A DNA stretch of 64,000 nucleotides, taken from NCBI GenBank assembly GCA_032622095.1, contig CP136061.1, forward strand, positions 41,297,797 through 41,361,796, written 5' to 3'. Positions within the stretch are counted from its first letter, which is position 1, and each line of letters opens with the position of its first letter. Source of the stretch: Siphonodentalium dalli. Lineage: Eukaryota; Mollusca; Scaphopoda; Gadilida; Siphonodentaliidae. Shown here piece by piece: positions 1-10,640 of the stretch. The notes under the pieces are model-generated. The model saw only the letters and a list, made by a program, of their open reading frames with translations, did no database searches and was not told where the DNA came from. A program made the position numbers and the translations under genes.

Positions 1-520
1 CATATATGGAAGTCATGAATAATTCAAAAGCTCAATATACGGAAATGCTACTCCAAAACTTTGAACTGTAGCACTGAAACCACGGAACCGGGGCTGGATG
101 AATCTATGAAACCACGGAATCGGACCTGGTGGATCCAAAATGGCCGCGAGTTAGTGATAGGGCATATAAACAAACCCGAAAATTGGAATGATTCGAAGAA
201 CCTTTAACCACATAGATGAAGAAATGTTGAAGACTTTATGAATATCAGCCATGAGACCAATGGTGGAATATCTATCATCCGTGTAGACCCTACAGCTCAG
301 AAAACACCAGATTTCGATCGAAAATGTTCAAAGAACATCCACAAGACTATTGAAAACAAATAAACTGAATAACCCGCATGCACAACGGCGACATAATAAA
401 AGGCTTGGACTATCAACGCCGCGCTATGTCCGAGAGCATTGGTCCATGATCCAAACGAACAAGATTATCAGCCAGGAGGACATAGAGTTCTCAAGAAAAC
501 AAGAGGTCATACAGATGATA
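1..520. other. Unassigned sequence left of the paired-box gene
   Basis: No gene is recognised here. A small tandem duplication of about 34 bases (roughly 78-137, each copy beginning TGAAACCACGGAA) is visible. On the plus strand a frame stays open from about 232 to the stop at 360-362, but it matches no family I recognise and has no visible start context. The remaining 3' coding part of the minus-strand Pox neuro gene would lie to the left of 834 or beyond the window, but no convincing exon is visible. Confidence 0.4.
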
Positions 521-690
521 AACTTAAAGGGGAACTGTACACTAAATGCGGGCTTAAATGGGACCATCTCCTTTTACACTCACAGAATATATATGCAACA
601 AATGAATGAATTTGAGCCATGGAGTAGTACAAAAATACAATCGTGTGCTCTATGAACGTTGCAAACAATTAACATGGTAATTATAATGAA
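521..690 (-). mobile_element. Truncated MITE, relative of 48083-48362
   Basis: This stretch aligns, in reverse orientation, with the right two thirds of the element at 48083-48362. Shared landmarks include GGGACCATCTCC, ATATGCAACAAATGAATGA and ACATGGTAATTATAATG. It begins near a TTAAAGGGG motif like the terminus of the full copy, and its other half is missing. It is non-coding. The open frame over 350-655 crosses it and is a chance frame. Confidence 0.6.
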
Positions 691-711
691 TTAATGGCTG
701 CATTTTTTTGT

Positions 712-842
712 CACCCGACATTCCGTCGGATGACTATAGTAATGACCCTCGTCTGTGCGTCTGTCGGGGCGTGTGTCCGAGTCTGTATTCTGTCATTTTC
801 TACATGGTTTTCGCAAAATTGCAGAAGGTCCAGTCATGGAAG
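712..842 (+). repeat. Fragments of two dispersed repeats downstream of the paired-box exon
   Basis: Bases 712-805 match 47257-47352 (shared TCCGTCGGATGACTA and AGTAATGACCCTCGTC, then CTGTATTCTGTCATT). Bases 797-842 (TTTTCGCAAAATTGCAG...CCAGTCATG) resemble the terminal segment of the TTAACCCTTTCA element family seen at 13390-13430, 29815-29862 and 55995-56030. The position just after the in-frame stop of exon 3 suggests insertion in an intron or 3' flank. Confidence 0.55.
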
Positions 843-886
843 GCTTAGGGTTAACTGTGTGCTCATAAATATATGGTTGGACTTAC

Positions 887-1322
887 TATTTATATTCTCT
901 TCGTCGCTCTCATATTCCATCTTTGTTGGCTCGCCGGCTTTGATTTTTTCTACGTTAAACATGCTCTCTTTAAGATTTCTCACTTTGGCTTGGTCAGCTG
1001 GTAATTGTTCAACAATCTTTGGAAACGACAGTCCTGGCATTCCATAAAGGAACATCCGATTAGGGTATATATGAGTTGATGCAGTCGGGTAGGGCTGACT
1101 GTAGTGCAGACCTCCGCTCGCGGGATGGTAACCAGTCATGGTGTCCACGCAGTAGGAAGTCGCATTGCGCAGAATCCGGTTTATGGAACTGATACTTGGA
1201 ATCGTCTGCTCGTCACATATTGCGTGCGCGAGGAGTCTGTCTCGAATCTCCCAGGCGAAGATTGAAGGACTATCCCGCTTGAAATCCAAAATCTTCTTCA
1301 CAACAAGAGGCGTTGCAACTTG
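887..1322 (-). CDS. Poxn: Pox neuro-like paired-box protein, exon 3 (second half of paired domain)
   Basis: Encodes the RED half of a DNA-binding paired domain of a nuclear transcription factor. The acceptor is a pyrimidine stretch ending ATTACAG at 1323. The exon opens in phase 0 with [17 protein letters not shown], continues through [14 protein letters not shown] and ends the domain at [13 protein letters not shown]-like residues (here [14 protein letters not shown]). About 90 residues of Tyr/Pro/Ser-containing tail follow, with no homeodomain or octapeptide visible, as expected for Pox neuro. A good donor (GTAAGT, 886-881) ends the exon in phase 1. If it is not used, the frame stops at 834-836. 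QVATP after GGSK, together with the exon 2 features, favours Pox neuro over Pax2/5/8, Pax4/6, Pax3/7 or Pax1/9. Family knowledge: Pox neuro specifies sensory and neural cell fates. The rest of the 3' coding part is not identified. Confidence 0.88.
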
Positions 1323-1470
1323 CTGTAATAGAGAACATTTATGGATCGTGAGCGAGATTCTTGATCTGTGGGCTATTCTATAAGTTCGGCAATGTATATC
1401 TATTCACGACCAATATTTAGGTCATTGTCATTTTTTGGGCTATTCTTTATAGGTCGTTGTAATTTTGGCG

Positions 1471-1653
1471 AAGAGAGCGAGAGAGAGATGTAAAGTAGCG
1501 GAGGAAAGAGATAGAGAGGGAGACAAAGAGAGAGAGGAAGAGAGAAAGAGAGAGATAGAGAGACAAAGAGAGGGAGAGGAAGAGAGAACGAGAGAGAGAG
1601 AGGGAGACAAATAGAGAGATAGAGAGAGAGAGAGGAAGAGAGAGAGGAGATGA

Positions 1654-1689
<36 letters not shown>

Positions 1690-1690
1690 G
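1471..1690 (+). repeat. GA-rich microsatellite with terminal G run, inside Pox neuro intron
   Basis: About 220 bases of imperfect GAGA/GGAGA purine repeat, ending in an uninterrupted run of Gs (about 1680-1691). It lies in the intron between exons 3 and 2, so in the transcript it reads as a long CU-rich tract a little over 140 nt upstream of the exon 3 acceptor. The overlapping minus-strand open frames that read SLSLSL are artefacts of the repeat. Confidence 0.9.
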
Positions 1691-1952
1691 AGGGAAGGAG
1701 TAAGACAGACATATATACAGAAGAGAAAGTGAAGCTGATAGCTGTTGTATTATGCGCATGGTTCGTTGTGTAAAATTCAATACTTTCTGCTAAAACATAC
1801 ATAAACAATTATGGCGTATAGAATGATATAATTAGTGGTGTCGTCTCCCTTTAAACTTACATGGATATCGTGCTGTATCGTGACATGTGTCATTCTCGTG
1901 TGCATATGACATCATTACGTTGTTAGAAATTAGAATGGATTTATAAACTCAC

Positions 1953-2179
1953 CCTCATTTTTGCTTTGCTGCCTCCGGTGGGTCCGGGTTTTATGGAGCC
2001 GGTCTCGTAATATCTCGTCAGTATCTTACTAACGCATCCATGAGACACCAACAACTGACGAGATATGTCACATGGTCGAACACCCATCTGCGCCATCTCC
2101 ACGATGCGCACCCGGATGTGGTCTGGGAGTGGCCTCCCATTTACAAACACTCCTCCCAGCTGGTTCACACCAGTCTGTC
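1953..2179 (-). CDS. Poxn: Pox neuro-like paired-box protein, exon 2 (first half of paired domain)
   Basis: Encodes the PAI half of the paired domain. After the acceptor (TTTTGTTTCAG, ending at 2180) the exon starts in phase 1 and reads [20 protein letters not shown], then [19 protein letters not shown], then [20 protein letters not shown], ending [16 protein letters not shown] before a strong donor GTGAGT (1952-1947). [16 protein letters not shown] is the Pox neuro form; other Pax classes usually have RQL-R-VS. Two oddities: PGPTGGSK where most family members have PG-S/A-IGGSK, and two extra residues (MR) before QVATP of the next exon. An ATG exists at 2216 in the same frame, but the pyrimidine tract and AG just upstream of the homology point to an intron, so the true start should be in an unseen exon further right. 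Confidence 0.9.
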
Positions 2180-2219
2180 CTGAAACAAAAGCGGAAGATG
2201 CATACAACCGTGGCATTCA

Positions 2220-2829
2220 ACATTACTGGTGAGGCATTTTAATTTTTATTACTTCAATTCAATTCAGTTTATGCTGGTCGTCAATGATATACATTACAAA
2301 TGTGTATACGTAAATACAATACAATACATGTATATGTATGACATAAAATAGGCATGGCGTGGTCGATATTCGTTGGTTACACTGTTTCAGTTCGACATAC
2401 GACATGATGGTGGTAGTAAGCCTCAGGGGGACCTAAATATTTCAAGGACCTTCTTAATAAATACTTTTTAAATATCTTATGATTTCGGGAGTTAAATAGA
2501 GCGGCTAGTTTATAAGTGTTGGGTCTCTGTTGTCAGTAGGTTTTCAGATATTGTATTATAAGTTCGTCAAGTTCCCTACAGTTCAGTACCATCTGGTATT
2601 CATTGCCGATTCCATGATTTCAGAGATGGCAGATTCTGTCGGAATAATCCTGTTTTTTTTATTTCCACCAATGGGAATGTTAAACCAGGCATCTACAAAT
2701 ATACCTCCCGGTGACGTTTATGTTATGCGGCAGATCTAGTATACATACTAGTAACTACACAAGGAAGACATCTACCGGGTTTTACAATGGGTAAGATGGA
2801 TGACAACGCCAACATTGAGGATGCTGATA
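2220..2829. other. Probable Pox neuro intron or upstream sequence, no feature seen
   Basis: Non-repetitive AT-rich sequence upstream of exon 2. No exon with a credible start codon followed by a phase-1 donor was found here by eye. The short open frame at 2530-2739 has no recognisable content. Confidence 0.4.
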
Positions 2830-3290
2830 TGTGACCCGCCATATCAAATCCAGTCGTAAGTCGGGAGTTTTTTTTACCCTGTGCCAATGCATTCTCTTAT
2901 ATATGCGAGTCGACCATAGGTCGCCTCGCATATATAAGAGAATGCATTGGCCTAACAATTTTTTATCATTTAAAAAAAATAAATGTTTCTTACAATTTTT
3001 AGGACATAAAATAAAAAACATCCATTACCCTGCAGGGAGCCCCACACATATATAGAAGCATATAGAAGAGTGTCGTCTGCTCATGTTTGTCTGGGGCTCT
3101 GTATGGGTGAAATTATAAAATTGTTAAAGAATACAAGAAAAAATTATTAAAATTGTAAAAAATTGTTAGGCCAATGCATTCTCTTATATATGCGAGGCGA
3201 CCTATGGTCGACTCGCATATATAAGAGAATGCATTGGCACAGGGTAAACAAAATCCCGACTTAAGACTGGATTTGATATGGCGGGTCACA
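2830..3290. mobile_element. MITE with TGTGACCCGCC termini and two internal hairpins (copy a)
   Basis: A 461-bp element with terminal inverted repeats TGTGACCCGCCATATCAAAT..., flanked by TA on both sides (2828-2829 and 3291-3292), consistent with a TA target duplication. Inside each terminus lies a 69-nt hairpin (2883-2951 and 3170-3238) whose CCCTGTG side faces outward and GGCCTAACAAT side faces inward. The centre carries a PstI-like CCTGCAGGG and a GAGCCCCA...TGGGGCTC pair. It is non-coding. Close copies: 22671-23081, 23271-23687, 23876-24231, 45242-45701, 48810-49267. Confidence 0.85.
2883..2951. repeat. 69-nt hairpin module (type copy)
   Basis: Arms of 27 bases (GCCAATGCATTCTCTTATAT continuing ATGCGAG) pair perfectly. 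After one mismatch the helix continues for five more pairs (CGACC/GGTCG) around a 3-base loop. It is followed by CCTAACAATTTTTT and preceded by ACCCTGT. I count 24 intact or damaged copies in the window: 2883, 3170, 4391, 8220, 8329, 10185, 12369, 12704, 13195, 13311, 22705, 22994, 23320, 23600, 23924, 24194, 27429, 29650, 29746, 45295, 45581, 48862, 49149 and 55917 (start positions). Confidence 0.92.
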
Positions 3291-3324
3291 TATTGGCGAT
3301 AATATTTCATCGATCCATATCTTG

Positions 3325-3961
3325 CTTTAAAGCACCTGATACAGACCAATGTTACTCTGTAGTAATACAAAACTATTAGTTAAAATTCCTCAGTGATAAA
3401 GGGTATGTGGCATGCCACGCCAGCCGTTGAGGCATGCCAATATCCCATAATATGTCAAATATAGCGAATTATCGAAATATGAAATACCACGAAAAAGCGA
3501 AATAGGAAAATACAGCGAAATTGCGGAATAAAAAATGCATCGAAATGACGAAATAGCGCGAATTATGAAATAAGAAATTATTTTTATTAACTAAATAACG
3601 GAGATATTTGAAGAAGTGTTTTTGACGAAATAACGGGCATATTTGGAGAAGTTTTTTAAAGAGCGTAACCCAAACCTCCCCCAAGCCCACCCACCCAAGA
3701 GAAGAATTTTACTTATATTTCACCACAGTTGATCTATTGTGGTGTTGTTATTTCTAATACAAATCGGCGTTATTTCGTAAATATAAATTCTTTATAGAGT
3801 TATTACCCTGTGGCAATGTTACGATTTTAGCTTGTCAAAGAACATGTGGCATGCCTCAACGGCTGGCGTGGCATGCTACATACCCTATATCACTGAGGAA
3901 TTTTAACTAATAGTTTTGTATTACTACAGAGTAACATTGTTCTGTATCAGGTGCTTTAAAG
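3325..3961. mobile_element. MITE with long (about 116-bp) inverted repeats
   Basis: Left arm 3325-3440 and right arm 3846-3961 are inverted copies with only a few differences (CTTTAAAGCACCTGATACAG at the outer end, CCACGCCAGCCGTTGAGGCA at the inner end). The interior has iterated CGAAATA/GCGAAAT words (3465-3590), low in complexity. There is no coding potential. The superfamily is not determined because no clear target duplication was seen. Confidence 0.8.
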
Positions 3962-4031
3962 ACACATCTAAATCAAAAACATATATTTGCCCATACAATT
4001 GGACACGGACAAAGCATAACCATAACACGTT

Positions 4032-4510
4032 TTAACCCTGTGAGTGCCACGGGCCGATGAGCGGGCCGATCTCATCGGCCCTAATTTACGGTGTGTAAAA
4101 TCGGCCCTAAATTTTTTTAAATATTGTTTTTTTTTTTAGAATGTTTTTTTTTGGGTTGAATTTTTTTTGGGTATGCTTAAGCATGCTATAGCGAATTTAA
4201 AAACAAACTGGTTAACACCTTAGGGGCATGTTATAACTCAAAACTATCACCAAGTATTCATAGTAATAATTTTGATGCCCATAAAAAACATAAGATTCAC
4301 TGGCACTAAACCTACTAAATATACCTGTAAGAAATAAGAACAAATTATTAAAATTGTAAAAAATAATAACAAAAGATGAAAAATTGTTAGGCCAATGCAT
4401 TCCCTTATATATGCGAGGCGACCTATGGTCGACTCGCATATATAAGAGAATTCATTGGCACAGGGTATATGGGTTGATACAAAAATCGGACCTGGCACTC
4501 AAAGGGTTAA
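4032..4510 (+). mobile_element. TTAA-flanked MITE, AGTGCCA family (copy 1)
   Basis: Begins TTAACCCTGTGAGTGCCA and ends TGGCACTCAAAGGGTTAA. TTAA at both ends fits a piggyBac-type target site. The left end carries repeated GGGCCGAT words. A single hairpin module (4391-4459) sits near the right end. A second, reversed copy is at 27378-27881, sharing ATGCTTAAGCATGC/GCATGCTTAAGCAT and CAAAACTATCACCAAGTATT. It is non-coding. Confidence 0.8.
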
Positions 4511-4837
4511 CTGTTGTCGTGATGTCCTAACCGTTACAACAGATAGTGTATCAAATTCTTTGGTTTGTACAAACAAACTTCATTTTAAGATACAGAAACT
4601 CAGCAAATTAGTTTTAATTTGTTGAATCATAAAGTCATCTATTATCTTCAATCAGTCTGACTTAATCCAAAAAGTGGAAGTTTATTTCGACGAAGCATAT
4701 TTATTGATCAGAAACATTGCCATTGAATACACATATAAATAAAAACAATGTGACAATGTGCTAGAATGTGTGGCAGTACCTAATGGTGATGCACTGCATT
4801 GTGAGTGGTATGACTCACCTGAATGCGGCATATCTGT
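4511..4837. other. No feature seen
   Basis: AT-rich single-copy-looking sequence between a MITE and a short tandem duplication. No gene or repeat is supported. Confidence 0.4.
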
Positions 4838-5025
4838 TATACTCAGTCTGAAATATAGAAAAGACATTTAATAATTTGACATATCTGTTATTCTCAGACT
4901 GATATATAGAACATATAGTTAATAGTCTGAAATATAGAAAAGACATTTAATAATTTGACATATCTGTTATTCTCAGACTGATATATAGAACATATAGTTA
5001 ATAGTCTTAAATATAGGTAAGAGAT
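4838..5025. repeat. 79-bp tandem duplication
   Basis: A 79-base unit beginning ATATCTGTTATTCTCAGACTG occurs at 4881 and 4960 nearly unchanged. A diverged partial copy precedes it at about 4829. It is non-coding. Confidence 0.8.
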
Positions 5026-5088
5026 CTTATCATTTGGCAGGATGATCCGACACACGCGTAACTCGTCTAAGAGTTTCCCACTAGATCG

Positions 5089-6302
5089 TCGCATCAGTGC
5101 TATAATGTCGTAACCCACATTTTCAACTTTCCGGGAAAATGAATGTTGAAGTTTTCCGACAACATTTCTCCTAATTCTGACAAAGCATGACGTATTGTTG
5201 TATTTATCCCAATGAAAACTGACATTAGCTATCCATTAAACCACATACTTTTTCTGTTTACTCCCTCGTTTTCTTTTAAAAATCAATAACTTGTTTGGAG
5301 ATACGACCTTTTGCGTACGCCAACGACGATTGGTTTCCGTGCTATAAGGAAGTTGTGCCAATAAACACAGATTAAGCTAAATGTGGTGACAATCGCATGT
5401 GTCTATGAACTAAAAAGTGCCTATTCTACATTATGAATTTTCACTGATGTGCATCATCATACAGAAATTTGTGGAACAATCAAAAAATTTAAATCACCAA
5501 ATGATCACGTGACTAACATGGAGATACGACCATATATTTACACACTAAGTGTTGTCATCACTAAATCCAGCATTCTGATTGGTCGGCGCCCACGTGGCTA
5601 GTTGCAGTTATTTCTCGGTGAATGCGTAACGCCTCATAACACCAAGCTAATAACACCATCGATACGTCATTAGGTTTGGAAAGACGAACGCGTAATGTTT
5701 TGGGCGCATTTGGACTCGCGCAGGATTGACTTAATACATCATCGGGTTTCAATATGAAGAGAAATTGTTCCTATTAACTTTTGGCAAGGGTGCTATTGGG
5801 TATTTTGGGCTGATCTTGTCACGATACACTTTTAGATTTAAATATATTTACAAAAGTGGCTTTCTCGCTAAATGTATATAAATATAAGGATTTTTACACA
5901 AGTTATGTCCACTTACCTCACCGTTACATCTCCATAAAAACAGTCCACGTGACAGTTAATCCTTATATAGCACACATTTGAAAATTTACTAACACAAAAC
6001 AGAAGTCACGTGGACAATCTGAAGCATCCGATTGACTTCAATCTGTTGGACATACGACCTTACAGCAGATCGCTGGAGATACGACATTTGTGTCACTGGT
6101 TTGATCGCTGGAGATACGACATTTGTGTCACTGGTTTGATCGCTGGAGATACGACATTTGTGTCACTGGTTTGTGAGAATATTTGCCATCCAATGCAAAA
6201 ACAGTTTGACCCATCGGATTGGATTTTTTTTACACGATTCGAATGATATCAAATACTCATTTCCCGCCAAAATGGAGTTACGACCTTATAGCACTGATGC
6301 GA
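5089..6302. mobile_element. Inverted-repeat element with iterated GGAGATACGACC motif
   Basis: Outer inverted repeats pair CGTCGCATCAGTGCTATAAT (from 5089) with ATAGCACTGATGCGACG (ending 6302). Inside, the word TGGAGATACGACC or a near form recurs at about 5298, 5519, 6048, 6073, 6108, 6143 and 6272. Three of these lie in a 35-bp tandem repeat (6071-6172). Iterated subterminal words are typical of transposase-binding sites. No transposase frame is recognised in the 1.2-kb interior. Confidence 0.6.
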
Positions 6303-8066
6303 CGAAATCGTGAATTTAGTAAACAACACCTAATAAAAACAGGCTTCACAGTTCTTGCTTTTTCCTCGTAATATATATATAGGTAAGGAAGTATCTGATC
6401 ATTCTCTCTTAACAGGATGTGTTCCACTCGCATGCGTGACATATAGGTCGAAGGAGAGGGTCTTTGATTATGTACACCATCACATTTCCAACTGCACCCT
6501 TGAACCAAATTCTCAACTCATTGGCATTGTATTTTCACACACCCCTTGGATTGGACATTTCCAACTGGCAAACTTACAATTGTTGGATAATTCCAACTTA
6601 TCTCTCTTATGGTTTGATATAGTTTAGTTTTACCGATGACTAATTCACTCTAAATTTCTACTGAAGGTGGAAACATATTCACCTCTGTCTGGCCCAGCGT
6701 GAGATAAACCACTCCCGAGGCTTAGTAACGTGTTACCCACTCCACCCCATCCCCTGACGAAATCTATACACATGGCTGCCAATATACTCCAACCTTTCTT
6801 ATGAATACGACAAATATCCCGTAAAATTCCCAATATATTCATATATCCATACATATCATTGCGAATGTCATGCACTAACACATTGCTTCTCAATATGTAT
6901 TGTTATACGATGAGAGTATCTAATAAATTGAATTCAATTGTCTAAAGGCAACACTAATTGTTTGTTGGAAAATTTAATTTCTGGACCAATTTCAAGCTGC
7001 TTTCTGTCTGCAATTATATGTACATACGGCTGTGGTTTTAGACATGCACATTCCAAGAGTCAGAATTTTTAAATGAAACAAAGTTGGGGCGTGGGGGTCA
7101 CTGGGACTATGACATTTCTAAAATCCCAAATAGGATAAAGTCAAATATGAACCTAAGTAAATATTTAGCTTCAATGTGAACATATTTGCACGAGAATATG
7201 TTGGTATCTTCATGTCTGGAAGATTTAGTTTTCTGAAAACATTTCCAGGACTATCAATGCTGACATGGGTCATCTTTACTCCACCTTAATGTGAAGCATC
7301 GGATATATCGCAATAGGCTCTCGAATGTTGGGGCGTAACGACAATGATCTATTCCGAAGCTAACATTTGTTAAAATTCCAAACAGTTTTATTGAACAGTT
7401 AATGGAGTAATTTTAAAATCAAAGTGTTAGGTGTAACAGGGTGTCTTTCAAAGGACATAGCATGTGGGATAACGAAACACAACAAGAAAATTGAATTCAA
7501 AAGACGCCTACCGGCAAATATGGAAATGTAATGTGCTTAAATGGATTCTCCAATTTCTCCTGATGCGTTCAATCGGGGAGCAGAAACATATTTAAAGGCA
7601 AGGTGTGAGTTTATTAAAATAATCACAATTTCTAGCATATGGCACAACAATTTAGTGCATTCAACTTCATACAATAAGATTCTTGTCCTGAGACGGAACT
7701 TCATTAAGACCACATGTATGATTGCTAATAATTGTTAATATGGCGATATCGTTATATAAATTGTGCCATCTAACTCTGACGCGTCCTCTTCACTCCTCTA
7801 AGATGGATGGAGTTTTAATGGGACTAAGTAACATAGGATTTCAAGCTATGACAGAAACAATCGTGTTCGTATACAATGAGTTGTCTGTTCGCTCGCTATG
7901 TGTGGGCTTGTTCGTTCTCTATGGATGGGCATGTTCCTGCTCGATGGGCGTCATTGTGAGATGGTTTCGCAACATTAATCACAATGTCGTAACACAGAAG
8001 TTGACGAACCAGTGCGATTGCCCTCAAGTATTTCCCTTAAAATTGAATATATTTAAGCAGCATTAA
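6303..8066. other. Mostly featureless AT-rich sequence
   Basis: No exon or element with defined ends. A short stretch near 7146-7205 (ATATGAACCTAAGT...TTTGCACGAGAATATG) resembles the termini of the GCGGGCCACAGTGAA element family (see 46245-47195). The open frames in this stretch have no recognisable protein content. Confidence 0.4.
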
Positions 8067-8427
8067 TTAACCCTTTACCCAACAAAACGGCCAAAACCGG
8101 CCAAATAAAGCTTCAACAGCCTAAAATATCTTCGGTCTGTCGCAATAGAACCATACAAATATGGATATCATTGGAACCGGCTCCTTGACCACATTGTGAT
8201 AGTTACAGTTATGCCCTGTGTCAATGCATTCTCTTATATATGCGAGTCGACCATAGGTCGCCTCGCATATATAAGAGAATGCATTGGCCTAAAATTTCTT
8301 ACATTTGTTAACAATTAATATGTGTTAAGCCAATGCATTCTCTTATATATGCGAGGCGACCTATGGTCGACTCGCATATATAAGAGAATGCATTGGCACA
8401 GGGCCGTTCTGTTGGGTAAAGGATTAA
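8067..8427. mobile_element. TTAA-flanked MITE, CCCAACARAACGG family, with two hairpins
   Basis: Ends are TTAACCCTTTACCCAACAAA and its inverted copy ending TTGGGTAAAGGATTAA (8427). Two hairpin modules (8220-8288 and 8329-8397) sit back to back in opposite orientation, separated by about 40 AT-rich bases. The terminal sequence differs from the other hairpin-bearing families, so this is independent evidence that the hairpin is a shared module. TTAA plus a CCC start suggests a piggyBac-type MITE. Confidence 0.8.
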
Positions 8428-9889
8428 GATCACAAAAACAATCTTAAAACCAAGACGATACCAAAGTTATGATATGTAGCATATTCTATTCTGAGGGTTC
8501 TTTATTCCGAAGGTTCATTATTCAGAAATTATAATCTTCGCATATAAAGAACCACATAAATTCTTTCGGGATAAAGAACCACATTTATTTTTCGGAATAC
8601 AGAACCTTCGAAATAGAGACATGTCCGACAAAGTTATAAGCACATCCTCGCAAATCATGTTATTGTTTACATTCAGTGAACAGGAGCAACATCGTGATAA
8701 TACTATAACCTTCAATATGTGTACATTATAAGATGACAAACATGTAGGTCAGTCGTTGATACCACTTGACCATTTTATTGTTATTGTTCGAAGATAAACT
8801 ATTATTATTTATAACCCCAGCAGAAGAAAGCACACGTGACAATGTATTGCTGTCGAGTAATGTACTCGAAATTTACAGTTTTGGGAATTGCACGTATTAC
8901 GTATAACGTATAACAGTTCTAAATGAAACTAATTCCAGACGAATATATACATGGATTGTTTTCAAATTGCATTTGAGAAAGGTATGTTTGGAAACCATTA
9001 ACACCAAATTGTTTATGGAGGAATCTGCATAAATTCAGATGCCAAGTTGATTTCAATTTTGGTTCAATTCAGTGACATGACAAATTTAAAATCATAAGGC
9101 AACCATAAGTGCACAGTTATCAACCAGTATATACACCAGTATACCTCTGAGAGTGTTTTCTTGTATTTATCTAACACGATTGCCGTCTCGCAAGTATACA
9201 ATATATGTGTTTTACCTTCTTTACTCCCCCACCACCGCGGTTGCAGCGACCACTGACTGCCTGGTTATGATTGAATAATATCTTTTATTTATTTTATATT
9301 TATAATTGAGTTCCTTTTCTAACAATATCTCAAACGATATAAGGAACTCTTTATACGGCAATGTTTTTTTCGTGACTTCTCTAATGTGTGGTATAATTAT
9401 CAGGACATATCGTTGGATACTGTACTGGAGCAGGTAATCACTAATGTGGGAAGTGGGAGCTCGCCATCACACCAATATACAACGCCATTGGAACAGAATC
9501 CACACAGTCATGTCCACGGTATTTCAATTTAATGTATGCATGCATAATATATGTGAGTGTGCATTTATATGTACATGTACAGATGTTGTCAAAATACAAT
9601 ATAATATAATCTAATCTATATCACTGGACAAAATAACGACTTACTTACACTCACAGAAATAATTGATACACAACTCGTGATATTTCATCTGGCTACAGAT
9701 GTCAATTATAACTGTGGCGTGTTAGTTTAATCGAGTCCCGTCGTACTATTTCGTTACCACTTATTCATAAGATGACATTTCGATTCATGCCAACTTAGGC
9801 AACATTTCGGAACCCAAATGTATAATAAACAAGAAGGATAACTGCATATATAGAACGGAAAATGATAACAAAATCATTGGGGACTCGTT
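8428..9889. other. No feature seen
   Basis: AT-rich non-coding sequence. Short local repeats of a GGTTCTTTATTCCGAA type occur at 8495-8600 and amount to nothing definable. Confidence 0.35.
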
Positions 9890-10640
9890 TGAAAACACAC
9901 ATAATCGACCTATAATGTGAAATAGGTACATAATCGACATATAATGTGAAATAGGTAGACCTACATAATCGACCTATAATGTGAAATAGGTACATAAAAA
10001 TCGACATATAATGTGTAATAGGTACATAATCGACCTATAATGTGAAATAGGTACATACTATGATGTTTCTGAAATAAGCAGATAATGGACTCTTTATCAA
10101 TTCTTATAATTATTTTTTACATTCTTTTAAATTTTTTGTTTTCATTTTTTTGACATTTTTAACAATTATACAAAGTAATTTTAGGCCAATGCATTCTCTT
10201 ATATATGCGAGGCGACATATGGTCGACTCGCATATATAAGAGAATTCATTGGCACAGGGTTTCCGGTGTTCAACATTTCCACGCAGAAAAAAGCACATAA
10301 TCGACCTATAATGTGAAATAGGTACATAATGTGATTATTTGATTCTGAAATAAGCAGATCATGGACGCTTACCCGTTATTTCGTTTTATGGCGCGGGCCA
10401 CAGTGAAATTGCTTGTTAAAGTGCGAACGCCCTAAAAGTCGTGAGTTGGGTTATTTGTTTCATTGTCCGCACATAATCTGCTTAGAATGCCTCATTATGA
10501 GTCGATAATGTGACTAAAATGTTCTCATTTTGAGCACATTATTGACTCAAAATGAGGCGATTCTAAGCATATTATCTACCTAAATTAAGTTCTAATTTAA
10601 GCAGATAATGTGCTGATTTTCGGAAGAACAGGCTGGTTTA
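9890..10640. mobile_element. GCGGGCCACAGTGAA-family element with 28-bp tandem repeat, interrupted by a hairpin insertion
   Basis: Bases 9895-10060 hold about five copies of a ~28-bp unit (CGACCTATAATGTGAAATAG). The segment CGACCTATAATG...CTGAAATAAGCAGAT then recurs at 10299-10364, after an intervening block that carries one hairpin module (10185-10253). The right part (10390-10490) has GCGCGGGCCACAGTGAAAT and CGTGAGTTGGGTTATTTGTT, also found in 46380-46430 and, inverted, in 47010-47090 and 29150-29250. It is non-coding. Confidence 0.65.

Noticed and set aside
1400-1808. Minus-strand Ser/Leu-rich frames
   Set aside because: Translation of the GA microsatellite inside the Pox neuro intron.
1941-2216. 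Start codon at 2216 for the paired-box frame
   Set aside because: A strong pyrimidine tract and CAG immediately precede the homologous region, so the residues before it are most likely intron.
3402-3413. Minus-strand ATGCCACATACC (M-P-H-T), tempting as the Pox neuro first exon
   Set aside because: It lies in the inverted arm of a MITE, is duplicated in near form at the other arm, and lacks a GT donor after the expected residue.
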